Position numbers and translations under genes: made by a program
DNA from: Dichomitus squalens LYAD-421 SS1
Taxonomy: Eukaryota > Basidiomycota > Agaricomycetes > Polyporales > Polyporaceae
Assembly: GCF_000275845.1 (NCBI RefSeq)
Contig: NW_006766931.1
Location: 157,952 to 191,647, forward strand
DNA length: 33,696 nt
Reading direction: 5' to 3'
The notes under the pieces: generated by a model
The model's input: the letters and a program-made list of their open reading frames with translations, nothing else
Databases searched by the model: none
What the model was told of the DNA's origin: nothing
Shown: one piece after another, positions 1-10,677 of the stretch
Numbering within the stretch: the stretch's first letter is position 1
Layout: each line of letters starts with the position of its first letter

Positions 1-192
1 GTAATGTCCCAAAGCCTAGCTCCGGACCTGAGCCAGCCGGCGCTCTGATACCATATATAGGATATTGCCACTCCAGACCCTCAAATAAGGAGCATAAACG
101 CTTATGTCATGCGCTTTGTCAGCACTGGTATTCCTTTTCAGGGGTTTTAGCGCCCGCTGGCTCAGGTCCAGAGCTAGGCTTTGGGACATTAC
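1..192. mobile_element. MITE-like element with 44-bp inverted ends
   Basis: Bases 1-44 are the reverse complement of 149-192 with only two mismatches. The two arms enclose a spacer of about 104 bp with no coding potential. A short non-coding unit with long terminal inverted repeats fits a MITE or a foldback element. The left arm starts at the first base of the window, so the true left border, any longer TIR and the target-site duplication cannot be seen. No second copy was noticed in the window. Confidence 0.6.
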
Positions 193-538
193 TTGTGACA
201 GGCATCCATTCCCAGGCCATTTCTCTGTCCCAGTTCGGGTCCGGAACATTGGCCAATGCCTGTCGTGTATGAGGGTGGTGTACATGGGTGAGGGCCATGG
301 GTGATGAGGGCACACACGAAGTGGGCTGACTGCTGCGGAGCACCCGGGCCGCATTCCACCTACCACACTCCGCCATCGAAGCGCTCGAAAGGTTCACTTA
401 AGTACCCGCCTTGGCAAACATTCACAACGCCTTCCAATATGTATCCTCCCATAGATAATGAAGACAAAAACACAGACAGATTCCTAAAATTACGGTGGAA
501 ATACACCATAGTACAGTCTCTCTCTCTCGGGGTCAAGC
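193..538. other. 3' flank of the CDF gene, no gene seen
   Basis: This stretch lies between the inverted-repeat element and the stop codon of the minus-strand transporter. It should hold that gene's 3' untranslated region. The part next to the stop (about 500-538) resembles the flank of the decayed copy near 8335-8360. Short ORFs on both strands show no recognisable protein. Confidence 0.5.
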
Positions 539-2347
539 TCAAGCCTCCTCCGAACCGACCGCCCGGAACCGCACCCTCACCTCCTTCACGTCCCTTCGCG
601 CCTTCACAAGCGCGTCGCGGATGCGCTGTTCGATGGCCGTCGCTTCATTCACGCTCAGCTGCGCGGGCACGTGCGCTGTGAGGTCGACGAACATGTTCGC
701 CCCAGTGCGCATCGCCCGGAGGTCGCTGATGCCTAAAAGCGTCTGCGTGGTAGGTCGTGACTGCCCGTCCGAGAGCATAGCATCAGGAGGGGAGGAAGAG
801 GGAAGGAGAGGGCGGAGGGCGTCGAACAGAACTGCTTTCGTCGTGGGCGAGACCCCTGCATCGGTAAGTTGGCGGAACGCAGTCTTGAGCAGCCCCCAAC
901 CCTGTTGGAAGATGAGCACCGACACGATGAGGCCTGTCGCAACGCCCCGTCAGATCTCGCGTGTACAGCCAGCCTACCATGACTCACCTCCTATCGGATC
1001 TAAAGGCAAGTGAGGGAACCACCAGTTGCCTAGGATCGCGACGAATGCGACCGCGCTCCCAAACGCGTCGCTCCGATGGTGCACCGCGTTCGCGAGCAGG
1101 ACCGGGCTCCGCTCCTCGTCTGCAACCCGCTTTGTGATGCGATACAGCCACTCCTTCGCCACCACGCTCACCCCCGCGAACCACGCCGCGTTCGGGTCCA
1201 GCAGCCCATCTCCATGTCCTTCATGACCATGTGAGTGGACGTGCGCATGCTCCGCCGCGATCGAGGGCACAGCCTGCGCAACGTCAAGTATTCGCGCCAG
1301 GACATCGTGCAAGGGCCCCGGGCCCATAGTTACAGTCGCGGTCGACAGGACGTCCATAAGCAAGGTCCACGAGTGGAGCCCGATGCCGAGCGCGCCCCCA
1401 GTGAGCAGGATGGAGACAACGGTTGTACCAAGGACTTCGAACTTGCCGTACCCATAAGGATACTTCTCCGAGGGCGGCTGGCGGGAGAGACGCCAGCTGA
1501 ACAGCGTGATGAAATCTCCGATGAGGTCTTACGTGGGGCGGACTACGTTCGCTTTGAGCTTGAGGGAAGCGGGTAGGAAAGAGGACGCACCGCCCAGACA
1601 GTGACCCGCGTCCGCGAGGAGCGCGGCCGAGTTCATGTACCAGCCGGCTGCGCCTTTCGCGCCTGTAAGGACTACATTGGAGGCGAGGCCGACCAATGTG
1701 ATCTTGCTACCTCGATCGCCTATTTACCGGAGGGCCAGTCAGCGCAAGGTTAGCATGACATGATGAGAACCAAGGCGGGGGGAACACTGAACGAGGCCAA
1801 AGACATGGATGGGGGATTGGATGGCTGCTTGATGCGACGACGTACCTTCTCCCTTCAATGCCTGCACAATCTGCTCCGGATCCTTCGCGTGTCCATCGTC
1901 GCTATGGTCATGCCTGTGCACAAGAGACCTGAAGAAACCGTGGGAGTGCGTGTGCGTATGAGAGTGCGTATGCGAGTGGGCGTCGTGACTGTGCTCGTGT
2001 TCATGGTCGTGCGACTCCGTGCCGCGTTCGGGCCCCTTGCCCTTAGACTGCGTAGAGTGCGCACGGCGCGTGGTGAGTGTCGACATATGAGTTGCTGGCA
2101 GGAGGAAGAGAGAGGCAAGGGAAGCAGGACTAGAAGGTGGGCTGCGAGACCGAGAGAAGGCGGATGTCGCGATCGCACGGGTCGCGTCGGTTGTATTTCG
2201 GGAGCGGCGCCGCCAGCAAGCACCGCTGGGTGTGGTCAGTGTCTGCGGTATGTGTACGAGGGCAGGGACACGCAATGTTCGGTTGAAGGAGTCAGAGAGA
2301 CAAGGCAGAGAAGAGTGGGCTCGATATGCGGCGCTGCGCCTGAGCAT
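539..2347 (-). CDS. Cation diffusion facilitator, mitochondrial MMT1/2-like
   Basis: Four exons (2347-1846, 1719-1591, 1527-988, 933-539) join in frame to about 521 residues. The first ~100 residues are rich in Arg and Ser and nearly free of acidic residues, like a mitochondrial presequence. A His-rich stretch (residues ~113-153, alternating His with Ser, Thr or Asp) follows. The CDF membrane domain then holds two HxxxD metal-site motifs: H207-D211 in TM2, spanning the exon 2/3 junction, and H360-D364 in TM5. A His-rich loop sits near 304-315 and the last exon encodes the cytoplasmic C-terminal dimerisation domain. CDF proteins export divalent metals by proton antiport. The MMT1/2 branch acts at mitochondria in yeast and is linked to iron. 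Metal specificity here cannot be told. Introns are 51-126 bp with GT-AG ends. The start is the first ATG before the presequence. Confidence 0.85.
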
Positions 2348-2875
2348 CTCTGGTTGTGTCGTGGCGTTGGGCAGTGAGTGCCTTCCACGTCAGGGCGCAG
2401 TCGTGGTTTGTACCTGAGCGAGGTCGTGGGGACGAAAACGCCGTCGTGGGCGAAGACTGATTGAGCACCGTTGTCGGCGGGTATCTGGGAGCGGACAGAG
2501 GCTATTGAAGTCATGAGACGGCCAAGCGGCCAGTACTTGGAGGACTCGGACGGTGAACACTCTGCCAATGACGTAGTGCTATGTACGCCCACGTTGTGCT
2601 CAGCGCCAGCGCTACTCTGCCGACATCGTCTTCCCTCTCGTCTCCGAGCATGCATGGGGTGGATGGCGCTATGGTAGGTTGGGTTGTCCCTTATGTAGAG
2701 TCGTCAACTCACAAGGTGACAAACCCCATCGCGCCATAGCAGCATTCTCGCAATTGACACGAGTCATAACTAACCAGGGCTAGCTGCGGCCACGTGCAGA
2801 TACTCCTAATCGCGGGCATAGACATTATGCTTGGCTTTCTTCAACACCATCAAGAGGATACTTCACGCGGCACCT
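2348..2875. other. Divergent intergenic region, no gene seen
   Basis: This region separates the minus-strand transporter from the plus-strand F-box gene and should contain both promoters. I see no clear TATA box and no recognisable protein on either strand. Confidence 0.4.
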
Positions 2876-4162
2876 ATGCAGATTCTACGCTTCCCTATCG
2901 AGCTCATCCTGCACATTGGGGAGGAGATTCGACACGAAGACTATTGCTCCATCCTTCTGACGAGCACCCTTCTCAATGGGCCTCTTACTCCCCGCTTATA
3001 TCACACGATCATGCTACCCGACCGAATTCGAAATCGATGTCGCAGCGGGGCTCAGGTTGAGAACTGTCTCAGGACGCTGAGACTCACGCCGAAACAGTGC
3101 GCCTTTGGGCGGGACCTCGCCAAACTTGTCCACTCCCTCAAACTCGAACTCGACTGCTTGTATCGGATGCCCAATCTGGTGCGTTTCAGTGCCTTGCGGA
3201 CTTCTATCATCGAACCCGATACCCTACCTGCGCTTCTCTCGACGGCATCGCAGACACTGGAGAGCATCGAGCTGTATATGCCGACCGCTCTATGGATCGG
3301 TCATGACACCAGATCCCTTCCATTTGCCAACCTTTGTCCGCTGCTATACCGACTTCGCACTGTCCACTTGGTCTTACCAACCCTCGTTTCCCCCAACATG
3401 ACGGCGTTCATCACCCACCTACTAGGCAGCACTGCCATGCGCCTTGAGACGCTCAAACTCAGCCACCGATCATCCGACTCCTTCGATTCAACCCCGTTCT
3501 TCTCGTCAGCACACTCCTGGCCCGTTCAGCAGACTCTTTGTCTTCCCTCTGAAACTAACCTCTCCCGCCTCCCCGTGAGTCCGGGCGTTCGCAAGCTCGA
3601 GCTCAACCTCTCGTCCGAGGCACCCCACTCGCATGTCACACTGCCTCCCTCCGCGTTCCCCGTTCTGGAAGAGCTGCACTGCAAACACCAAGACCTGCCA
3701 GCCTTCTTGCCAAAATACCGCGATATCGTGTGACGTCCCATCCACACAGTCGTGCTCGATGATGCAGGGTACGGCAGGGACGCAGAGTACGGCATGGACG
3801 CCAGTCGACATGCCATGAGACATGCACCCGACGACCCAGCGCACATGTTCACCACATTGCGGCGCGTGTTCGCGTCTCTGTCCCACTCCGCCATCCCCAT
3901 GACACACCTCAGTTTTGCCATAAAGGGCTTCAAGTTGCTAGACTTGCCCTCGCTCTTCCTCCCGCATGGCATTCAAGTCCTTGAGACTCTCACGATCGTC
4001 ATAGACGGCGAACAACCCGACGTGCGTATACTAGTACACGCTAGGAAAGCACTGTGCTTGCACCAGCTTTTACAGGACTTCTGGGTCTGCGATGCGGCCG
4101 TCGCCTGCATTCATCCCGGTCCCGATAGACAGCGTCCAGTTCAGACCGTGATCTGCCGCTGA
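2876..4162 (+). pseudogene. F-box/LRR-like gene with an in-frame TGA
   Basis: The frame opens with an ATG at 2876 followed at once by an F-box-like segment (LRFPIELILHIGEEI). Leucine-rich repeat-like sequence follows, typical of the very expanded, fast-evolving F-box families of mushrooms. A TGA at 3731-3733 ends the first reading after 285 residues. The same frame stays open for another 142 codons, to a TGA at 4160-4162, and still reads like this protein (RPIHTVVLDDAGYG directly after the stop, then leucine-rich segments). A CGA-to-TGA change would explain it. Either it is a recent pseudogene, or the product is truncated at 3733. No splice pair around 3720-3740 removes the stop without losing conserved-looking sequence. 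F-box proteins are substrate receptors of SCF ubiquitin ligases; the target is unknown. Confidence 0.6.
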
Positions 4163-4958
4163 GCTGCATCCAACGAAATCAGTATTGGTGAATGTCTGTG
4201 TATTCTGTACGTTCCACGAGGATCTGTATTTATGACTTGTTCTCTTCCCTTCCGGCCTTGCGCGTTCTTGGGCTCTTGCGTTCCCTATCTTGGGTGCTTG
4301 GCGGGGGGAGACACTCTGCCACAGCAGAGCAGATAAGTGGGCGCAAAAGGCGCGATTTATTTGGGATGGTCGTCGTAGGTGGACAAGGAGTACGCGCATG
4401 CAGCGCGGCAACAGACCCGCTGCACACGTTGTCCGATTGTCTTCCCAGGCTTCCGCGAATGGCTGCGAACGCGGTCACGTGCCACGCGTTCAACTCATCG
4501 CGCGCAGAAGTTCCGCTTTACGTCCGGCGCGCACTCTACCCAAATGGACAGTCCGATGCGATGTAAGGGCGATAACGTTTTAGGAAATGGCCCCGAGCAC
4601 CGACGACCGGGCTGCCACCTGACTCACATCAGAACAGAGGGAACGACGGAGGGGATAGCGGGCTCCACATACTGCATACGAGAACGCGCCTTGTCGGCGT
4701 GCCGTAATGTGCCTGTGTCCATGGTCATGTTACTCGGAGGAACCAGCTGCGCTACTCAAGTTCTCAATATGATTCATGGAACCGTTCTCAAAGACAGGGG
4801 AGCTAGGTGATGTCATCGAAATCGAGGTCAGCACACGGCATGACCTGAACGGGCCCACTACTACATTCCAAAGCTGTGGCGCTTGCGTGTTCTACACTAG
4901 TAGGACTGCTCTCTACAGCGAACGCTGACCTGCTCACGAATTGAGGTTAGTGAATCGA
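4163..4958. other. Intergenic, no gene seen
   Basis: Only short ORFs without recognisable content occur here. An 11-base string (ATGTAAGGGCG) at 4561-4571 recurs at 5271-5281, just after the tandem repeats, so parts of the region may be related to the repeat-bearing promoter downstream. Confidence 0.4.
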
Positions 4959-5259
4959 TGTATTGACGAGCCCTTTCTTTGACGACCTAGACGATCTTCA
5001 GGCTTCCCGCTAGCCGAGACTTCCTCGAATGCCCGCCATCATGACCCCCGAATCGCGTTGAGATTTCGTCCATGCATCGACGGGCCCTATATTCGACGAC
5101 GTAGACAATTTGCAGGCTTCCCGCTGGCCGAGACTTCCGTCCACGCATTGACGGGCTCAATATTCGACGACCTAGACGATCTGCAGGCTTCCCGCTCGCC
5201 CTAGACTTCCTCGAATGCCCGTACTCATGACCCCAAAATCGCGCTGAGACTTCTGTCCA
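4959..5259. repeat. Three imperfect tandem repeats before the GH27 gene
   Basis: Copies run 4959-5072 (114 bp), 5073-5143 (71 bp) and 5144-5259 (116 bp). Each starts near TGCATTGACGGGC and shares the blocks TTCGACGACCTAGACGAT and CAGGCTTCCCGCT. The middle copy lacks about 43 bp of its 3' part. The array ends about 150 bp before the alpha-galactosidase ATG, so it lies in its presumed promoter. It contains no ORF. Confidence 0.8.
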
Positions 5260-5358
5260 TGCGTTCCGTGATGTAAGGGCGGAAACTTCATCTCACGTGT
5301 TGCTTTAGAAGGAATGGTGAGCGTGTCACAAGAACTGCTTCGCGAATCATCCTAGCAA

Positions 5359-5366
5359 CATAAAAG
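5359..5366 (+). promoter_or_regulatory. TATA-like box of the GH27 gene
   Basis: CATAAAAG lies 46 bases before the ATG at 5412 in otherwise GC-rich DNA. It is a plausible core promoter, judged only by sequence and position. Confidence 0.35.
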
Positions 5367-5411
5367 CCCCACTGGCGATGCTCGAAGGCTAGTAATCGCA
5401 AAGCGAACGCG

Positions 5412-7424
5412 ATGGCGATGTCTCTGCACCGTCTCTTCTCCTACGTCTTGGGGGCGCTCGTCGTCTCTGCAGCCGCACATGCGTCAGCTCCCTCCGCGAC
5501 GTCGACCGCTGCGACCAGCACCCTCACAGGCATCGCCGCGACTGCTCCTACCGTCGGTCCCTCCCATCAAGTAGGCAGGTTGCCAGCTCTCGGGTGAGAT
5601 CCTGCATGAGCCTTGTCCCCGAACGTGTCACAAGCTGATTCCTGCTGACTCCGTCTAGCTGGAACTCCTGGAACGGGCACGCATGCAGTACGTTTGCCTC
5701 TCAGCGTCATTATGTGCCTTTCAAAATGATCTCGGACTCACCTCTGAGCAGATATCAACGAAACCATTTTCCTTGACGCTGCCAACCAGTTCATCTTCCT
5801 TGGCCTGGCTGATGCAGGCTACGAGTACATAAACATCGACGTCAGTTGTCCCCTCTCAAGCTCCCCTCCCATCCTCTTTGCTCGCTGAAACCGTTCTCTG
5901 CCGAGTAGGACTGCTGGCAGAGTGAGACCAGAGACGCGTCCACGGGCCGGATCGTGCCCGAACCGAGCAAGTTCCCGAGTGGCATCAACGGCATCGCTGA
6001 CCAGGTGCACGCCCTCGGCCTGAAGCTCGGGATATATAGGTCGGATTTTGCTGGATCGTACTATGCACAAAGCACCCTGCTGAGCATGGCGTTTGCGCCC
6101 ATAGCGATGCTGGCGCGAAGACCTGCGATGGGCTCCCCGCCTCTCTCGGAAACGAAACGTTGGACGCGGAGACGTTCATCGAGTGGGGCGTCGACTGTAA
6201 GTCGCTCCTCCGATACTTTGCAGTTCTAGTCCGATGACCTGACTTCCTTCCTTCTTTCGAAGACCTCAAATATGGTATGTCGATAACCACTCCTTGCCAA
6301 CGTCATGGCGCTGACCTCTCTTCTCCAGACAATTGTAACATTCCTAGCAACTGGACGGATGCCGCCGTATGTCCCTTAAGCATATTTGTCGTGAGATTGA
6401 CCCTAACGCATCTGTCCGCAGACCCCGCCTGATGACGACTGGTAGTACGTACCTCTCTCCCTCCCAGGCTACTGCCTTGCCTGAACTTGCGCCAGCAACT
6501 CGAACTCTGCTATTCGCTACCGCCAAATGACGTAGGTCTATGTTGGTTGCTTCGCGGTGCATGCATAACACAGCTTTTGACTCAGGGCGGCGCTGAACCA
6601 GACCGGGAAGCCCATCCACTTCAGCCTCTGCATCTGGGGCACCGCTAACGTGTGGGAGTGGGGCGCTCGCGTGGTGAGCTTCCCTCAGGTTTTCTTGACC
6701 ACAATGTTCAGGGAGTGACATAGCTGCACAGGGCCACTCGTGGCGCATGACCAACGACATCAGCGCGTCTTGGAGCTCCATCTCGAGCGAGCATCTTGGC
6801 GGCAAACGCACAGCATCTCGATTCAGTCGACTTCTTTTCCCACAACGATATGTGAGTGGCTGCCGCTGTATAAGAGAATACGACAGAACGAATTTGGTTG
6901 CAGGGATATGATAGAGATCGGCAACGGCGACTTGACCTTACAGGAGCAGCGAACCCACTTCGCCGCATGGGCGTTCATGAAGAGCCCCATCCTCCTCGGG
7001 ACCGATGTAAGCCACATTCACTACGCATATCCTTATACACCTCACGCTCAATGCCACCCTGTAGCTCAACAATCTCAACTCGACTCAGCTGGACATAATC
7101 AAGAACGCTGAACTGCTCGCGTTCCACCAGGACCCCATTGTTGGAACCCCGGCCACACCATTCAACGCGACAGCATCTGCTCCCAGCACTTCGCCTCCCG
7201 AGTTCTACGCTGGGAGGTCCTCGAAGGGAATGCACGTCTTTATCATCAACACTAACACAACGGCCACGAAGACGTTTGACTTCGCAAACGTTCCGGGCCT
7301 CGGCTTTGGTCGGTTCAGGGTCCAAGACATGTGGACGGGCAAAGACCTAGGAACCTTCGCAAACGAATTCTCGATCACCGTGGACACTCATGATACTGCT
7401 GCACTCTTGATCCACCGTGCATAG
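5412..7424 (+). CDS. GH27 alpha-galactosidase, frameshifted in exon 11
   Basis: Thirteen exons: 5412-5593, 5659-5687, 5752-5840, 5909-6039, 6105-6196, 6263-6274, 6329-6366, 6422-6444, 6496-6531, 6586-6673, 6732-6851, 6904-7006, 7065-7424. They encode a secreted GH27 enzyme of about 432 residues once a lesion is discounted. A signal peptide is followed by a Ser/Thr/Ala-rich spacer and the family landmarks LGWNSWN, YINIDDCW, YLKYDNC (Asp nucleophile), [10 protein letters not shown] (Asp acid/base) and [13 protein letters not shown]. It would release terminal alpha-galactose from galactomannan or raffinose-type sugars. GAGC is tandemly duplicated at 6785-6792 in exon 11. Removing four bases restores the frame at every later splice junction to the TAG at 7422-7424. 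As written, translation leaves the frame soon after the acid/base Asp, so the protein would be inactive unless this is a sequence error. Confidence 0.85.
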
Positions 7425-7837
7425 CGTCTGACCATGTAGTATGGAATGCGAAAGGAAATGATGATTCACCCGAGTTCCACGCGAGTCTACAGGTACACGA
7501 TATCGTACAGATCGGGCAAGCCTACAGCTGCTTTGCGGCGCATTCAGTTCATGCCCGTAGCGTTCTTCGCCTTGTCGGCCATGGACTGCTTTGGGAACAT
7601 GAGCCGCGTCTTTCCCAACACGCCTGAACTGGGATACATCGATTTCGATAAGGCTACTCAAGATGCGCACGAACCCGCAGCGCCGAAGATGCCCCCTAGC
7701 AAGACTTTGCCTGCCGTAACGCAAGTCAACAATTCCCCTTTCGCGACGGCCACCCCGCGCCCCAGTGCCATCTCGAACAGCGTGAACAGCGTGAGTATCC
7801 GTGCTTCTGATTTCTCAGCCCCGAGTGTGAGCGTGAC
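7425..7837 (+). other. GH27 downstream region, doubtful ORF
   Basis: This stretch holds the 3' flank of the GH27 gene. A plus-strand ORF opens at 7446 and runs into a donor-like GTGAGT at 7791. It could be an upstream exon of the small ORF at 7838, but no splice choice joined the two in frame, so I do not call it a gene. Confidence 0.25.
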
Positions 7838-8218
7838 ATGCCCAAGTCGACACAACTCCCTGCGCAATCGCAGCGAAGCTGCAAGACGAAGCCAGTGGCC
7901 AAGACCAAGTCTCTCAGCGACGAGATACTTATCGAGATACTGAAAGACATCTATCCGAACGGCTTGTCAGATGTTACTATCACTCTTCACTTCCTTCCCA
8001 GCAACATCGTGCAACGCTTAGGCGGTGACTCGGAGGATATTCGTCTATGCTCAGAGCTGGATCGGGTTCTTCTCACGTTTCCTCGTTCTGGTATTGTCAT
8101 CGGGAGCGGACTGCCCATTCCTCCGCGCCGAACCAAACTCTGGTTCCACGAGATGAGCAAGCTCTTTCCCGGCATGAAAAATCGTCGGCCGCTCAACATT
8201 GTGTCGCAACGAGGTTAG
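7838..8218 (+). CDS. Hypothetical small protein, F-box-like motif
   Basis: A 126-codon frame with an ATG at 7838. A Lys/Ser/Gln-rich N-terminus precedes KSLSDEILIEILKDIYPNG at residues ~25-43. That segment has the Leu-Ile pattern of the first F-box helix, but no second half of the box is clear. The C-terminal part is basic and proline-containing and unlike anything I recognise. The stop TAG falls in a GTTAGT-like donor context, so the gene may continue through an intron. It converges on the decayed CDF copy. It could be a fragment of a larger gene or a chance ORF. Confidence 0.3.
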   Translation: MPKSTQLPAQSQRSCKTKPVAKTKSLSDEILIEILKDIYPNGLSDVTITLHFLPSNIVQRLGGDSEDIRLCSELDRVLLTFPRSGIVIGSGLPIPPRRTKLWFHEMSKLFPGMKNRRPLNIVSQRG

Positions 8219-8360
8219 TATTGCCATAATGTTTGACAGCTGTCCCAAGTGAGCTCACTGTCTGCCCAGCAATTGACATTTGCCACGAAGCTTCCGTCAA
8301 GTGCACAACACAATCCGTTGAGTGAAGGTTCCAAAATGCACCACAGTACGGCTAAGCTAA

Positions 8361-9248
8361 TTGAAGCCTCCTCCGAGCTGACCGCTCGGGGCCGCACCCT
8401 CACCGCGATCACGTCCCTTCGCGCCTTCATAAGCGTCTCGCGGATGCGCTGCTTGGCTGTCGGGGTTTGCGATGAGGTCGACGAATGTACTTGCCCCCAT
8501 GCGCAACGCACGAAGGTCTCTGGGATCCATAAGCGGTCATGAGATATCCAGGGAGACGGGGGAGAGCTCACCTACAGGACTCAGACGCAAGTGCGGGAAC
8601 CTCAGGCTTAGTGTCCTAGGATTGCTACGAGTGCGACGGCGCTCCCGAACACGTCGCTCTCGTGCACCGCATTCACGAGCAGAATGGGGCTCCGCTCCTC
8701 GTCCGCGACCCGTATTGCGCAACGATACAACCACGCCGCGTTCGGGTCCAGCAACCCGTCTCCACGTCCCTCACGGTCATGTGAGTGGACGTGTACGTGC
8801 TCCCCGACGATTGAGGGCACGGCCTGCGCAACGTCGCATACTCGTGAGGATGTCGTGTGGGAGCATGGGACGTATGGCAGCCGTCGCGGTAGTCAGCACT
8901 TCCTCAAGAAAAGTCCACGAGTGGAACTCGATGGCGAGCGCGCCGGGGGGAAGCGACCTTGCCGATGATATCAGACTTGCCGTACCCGTAGGGATACTTC
9001 TCCGAAGGAGGGTCGCTGCAGAGGCGCCAGCTGAAGAGCGTGATGAAGTCGCCGATGAGGCCTTGTGTGCCCCGGTCTACGTTTCTTGTGAGCTTCATGG
9101 AGACTCCTGGAGTAGACAGTGGTCGGCGTCCGCGAGGAGCGCGGTTGAGTCCATGTACCAGTCCGCTGGGCCTTCCGTGCCTGTCAAGGCGATGTTGGAG
9201 GCAAGGTCGACCAGATTCATCTTAGCCGCCTCCGAGTCGGTCATCTAT
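8361..9248 (-). pseudogene. Decayed, truncated copy of the CDF transporter
   Basis: Fragments match the intact gene at 539-2347 in the same order and strand. They are exon 2-like sequence (to ~9248, including LLADADHCL), exon 3-like sequence (FITLFSWRL, PPSEKYPYGYGK, then VPSIVGEHVHVHSH and LLDPNAAW) and the last-exon tail (KQRIRETLMKARRDV ... SEEA). The presequence/His-rich exon is absent. The AGVSVVAKEW segment of TM4 is deleted. The TM5 motif HHRSD has become HESD, so HxxxD spacing is lost. A stop follows ILGH. The first half of the last exon is missing, a frameshift splits its rest, and the terminal stop has mutated. Similarity continues into the 3' flank, which points to segmental DNA duplication rather than retroposition. 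Confidence 0.85.
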
Positions 9249-10620
9249 TTACGGGAGGGTGAATTAGTACATACGTGACGTTGAACTGTCAGGGCCATAG
9301 CGGTAGTAAAGAGGCTGAGCTGAACATGCATTTCCGCGCAGACGGGCATTGCCTAAGAAACTTGCTGGAGGATATTGCACTGGTCACCTGCCTTCGAGAT
9401 TAATCGCTAGATTGACACGAAGCTTCGGATGGCAGGCGGGGCGCGTAGGGGAGTACCGTCGGCCTCGTCTACGCGAGGGAATATAATCTGGACATGCCGT
9501 CGCTGCGTCGCACCCGAATGTCAAATAGATTGTAAGAGATGGGACAGGGTGAGCGAACGTCGGAACGTCCTACGTCTGAAACGCAGACGCAGTTCGCACC
9601 GTTCCAGTCATACACTCTGCATTCATCGGACAAGTCGAGCACACTACTCACATGGATCCTATGCACGTTTATTCGACCTCTCTATAGCGCTGCACTCTTC
9701 TCGGACACCGTCCAGCAGGTACATCAAGGAAAGGGTTGAGATGGCAGGGTGTGGAACACTGGGATCGAGAGATGGCTACGGTGTACGGCCCGACGCGTAC
9801 GCTTCAACCGATAGGCGCTAAGGACAAGGTTAGCGGCGTTTAAATACCGCCTCGTCGCGTACGTCTATTCTGTGTCTTCGCTACTTCCTTCGCTTCGTGT
9901 TTCCCTTCGTTCGCCTCTCAGGTTGAATGCTTTGATGATACTCGGATTTTGACGGAGCCACGTGTTGGAATCCTGGCGTCAAGATGGCGAGCTCGCGGAA
10001 CGAGCGCCACAGGTCCCGCCCCCCGACGGATACCCGCGCCCTTATCTACCCCTATTCTACTGTGTATATAAGGTGTATTGTATGTACTATGTACGACACG
10101 CGTTTGCACCGGCCAAACGCGAATCCCATTTGTGCCCGCTTGCCCTCGAACTTCTTCACCACGCCATCCGACGATCGCATGTCGCCAGCATTGCGGCTCA
10201 TTTGACTGCCAACTCGCCTCTAAAACTTGAAAATCGCCTCAAGATAAATCAGGAAGCTTCTCGGCCTATGTTCATAAGCAATGGTCATTTGTAGAACATC
10301 ATGGAACCCTCCTCCCCGCGGGTTGGCTTGCGGCGTAACGTGCCGATGGTTACATCCATTCGCGCCATGGCTACGCCGTTTGAATGTACGTACGCCTACT
10401 GCGCAACAATCCTGTTCTCATCTCTTCGCCTTCCAGATGGCTGCTCTGGTCGCGTCAACCATCCCGTTTTGATCTTCGTGGATTCGCGCGGGCGAATATG
10501 CTGGTCTAGACCTGAACATTCAACTTACACTAGATGAAGTTCGTTTCTGACTCAGGCTTGTTCTCTGCTCGCATATTGAGTCGCAATACCCGCTAAATGC
10601 CGTACCGCGAGCTCCTTTAC
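9249..10620. other. Long intergenic region, no gene seen
   Basis: About 1.4 kb without a supportable gene. TATA-like strings occur at ~9840 (TTTAAATA) and ~10067 (GTATATAAG), but the ORFs after them show no family features. The right part should belong to the upstream region of the peroxidase gene. Confidence 0.4.
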
Positions 10621-10677
10621 AGCCGATATGTCGGCTCCGTCACGCCTCCATAGTTCGCGCGGCCATACGATGGCCGC
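10621..10677. promoter_or_regulatory. Two perfect palindromes upstream of the peroxidase
   Basis: AGCCGA-TATG-TCGGCT at 10621-10636 and GCGGCCAT-ACG-ATGGCCGC at 10659-10677 are perfect inverted repeats, 330-380 bases before the peroxidase ATG. The first contains CCG and CGG triplets six bases apart, reminiscent of sites for fungal Zn2Cys6 dimers. The regulatory role is inferred only from symmetry and position. Confidence 0.35.

Noticed and set aside
1940..2020. GT-rich microsatellite
   Set aside because: The near-repeat is the coding sequence of the His/Ser/Thr-rich stretch of the CDF transporter.
4959..5259. CRISPR-like array
   Set aside because: Units are adjacent and of ~115 bp without unique spacers, and the host is a eukaryote; these are plain tandem repeats.
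9429..9821. 130-codon plus-strand ORF as a gene
   Set aside because: Irregular composition with no motif, no clear start region and no splice support.
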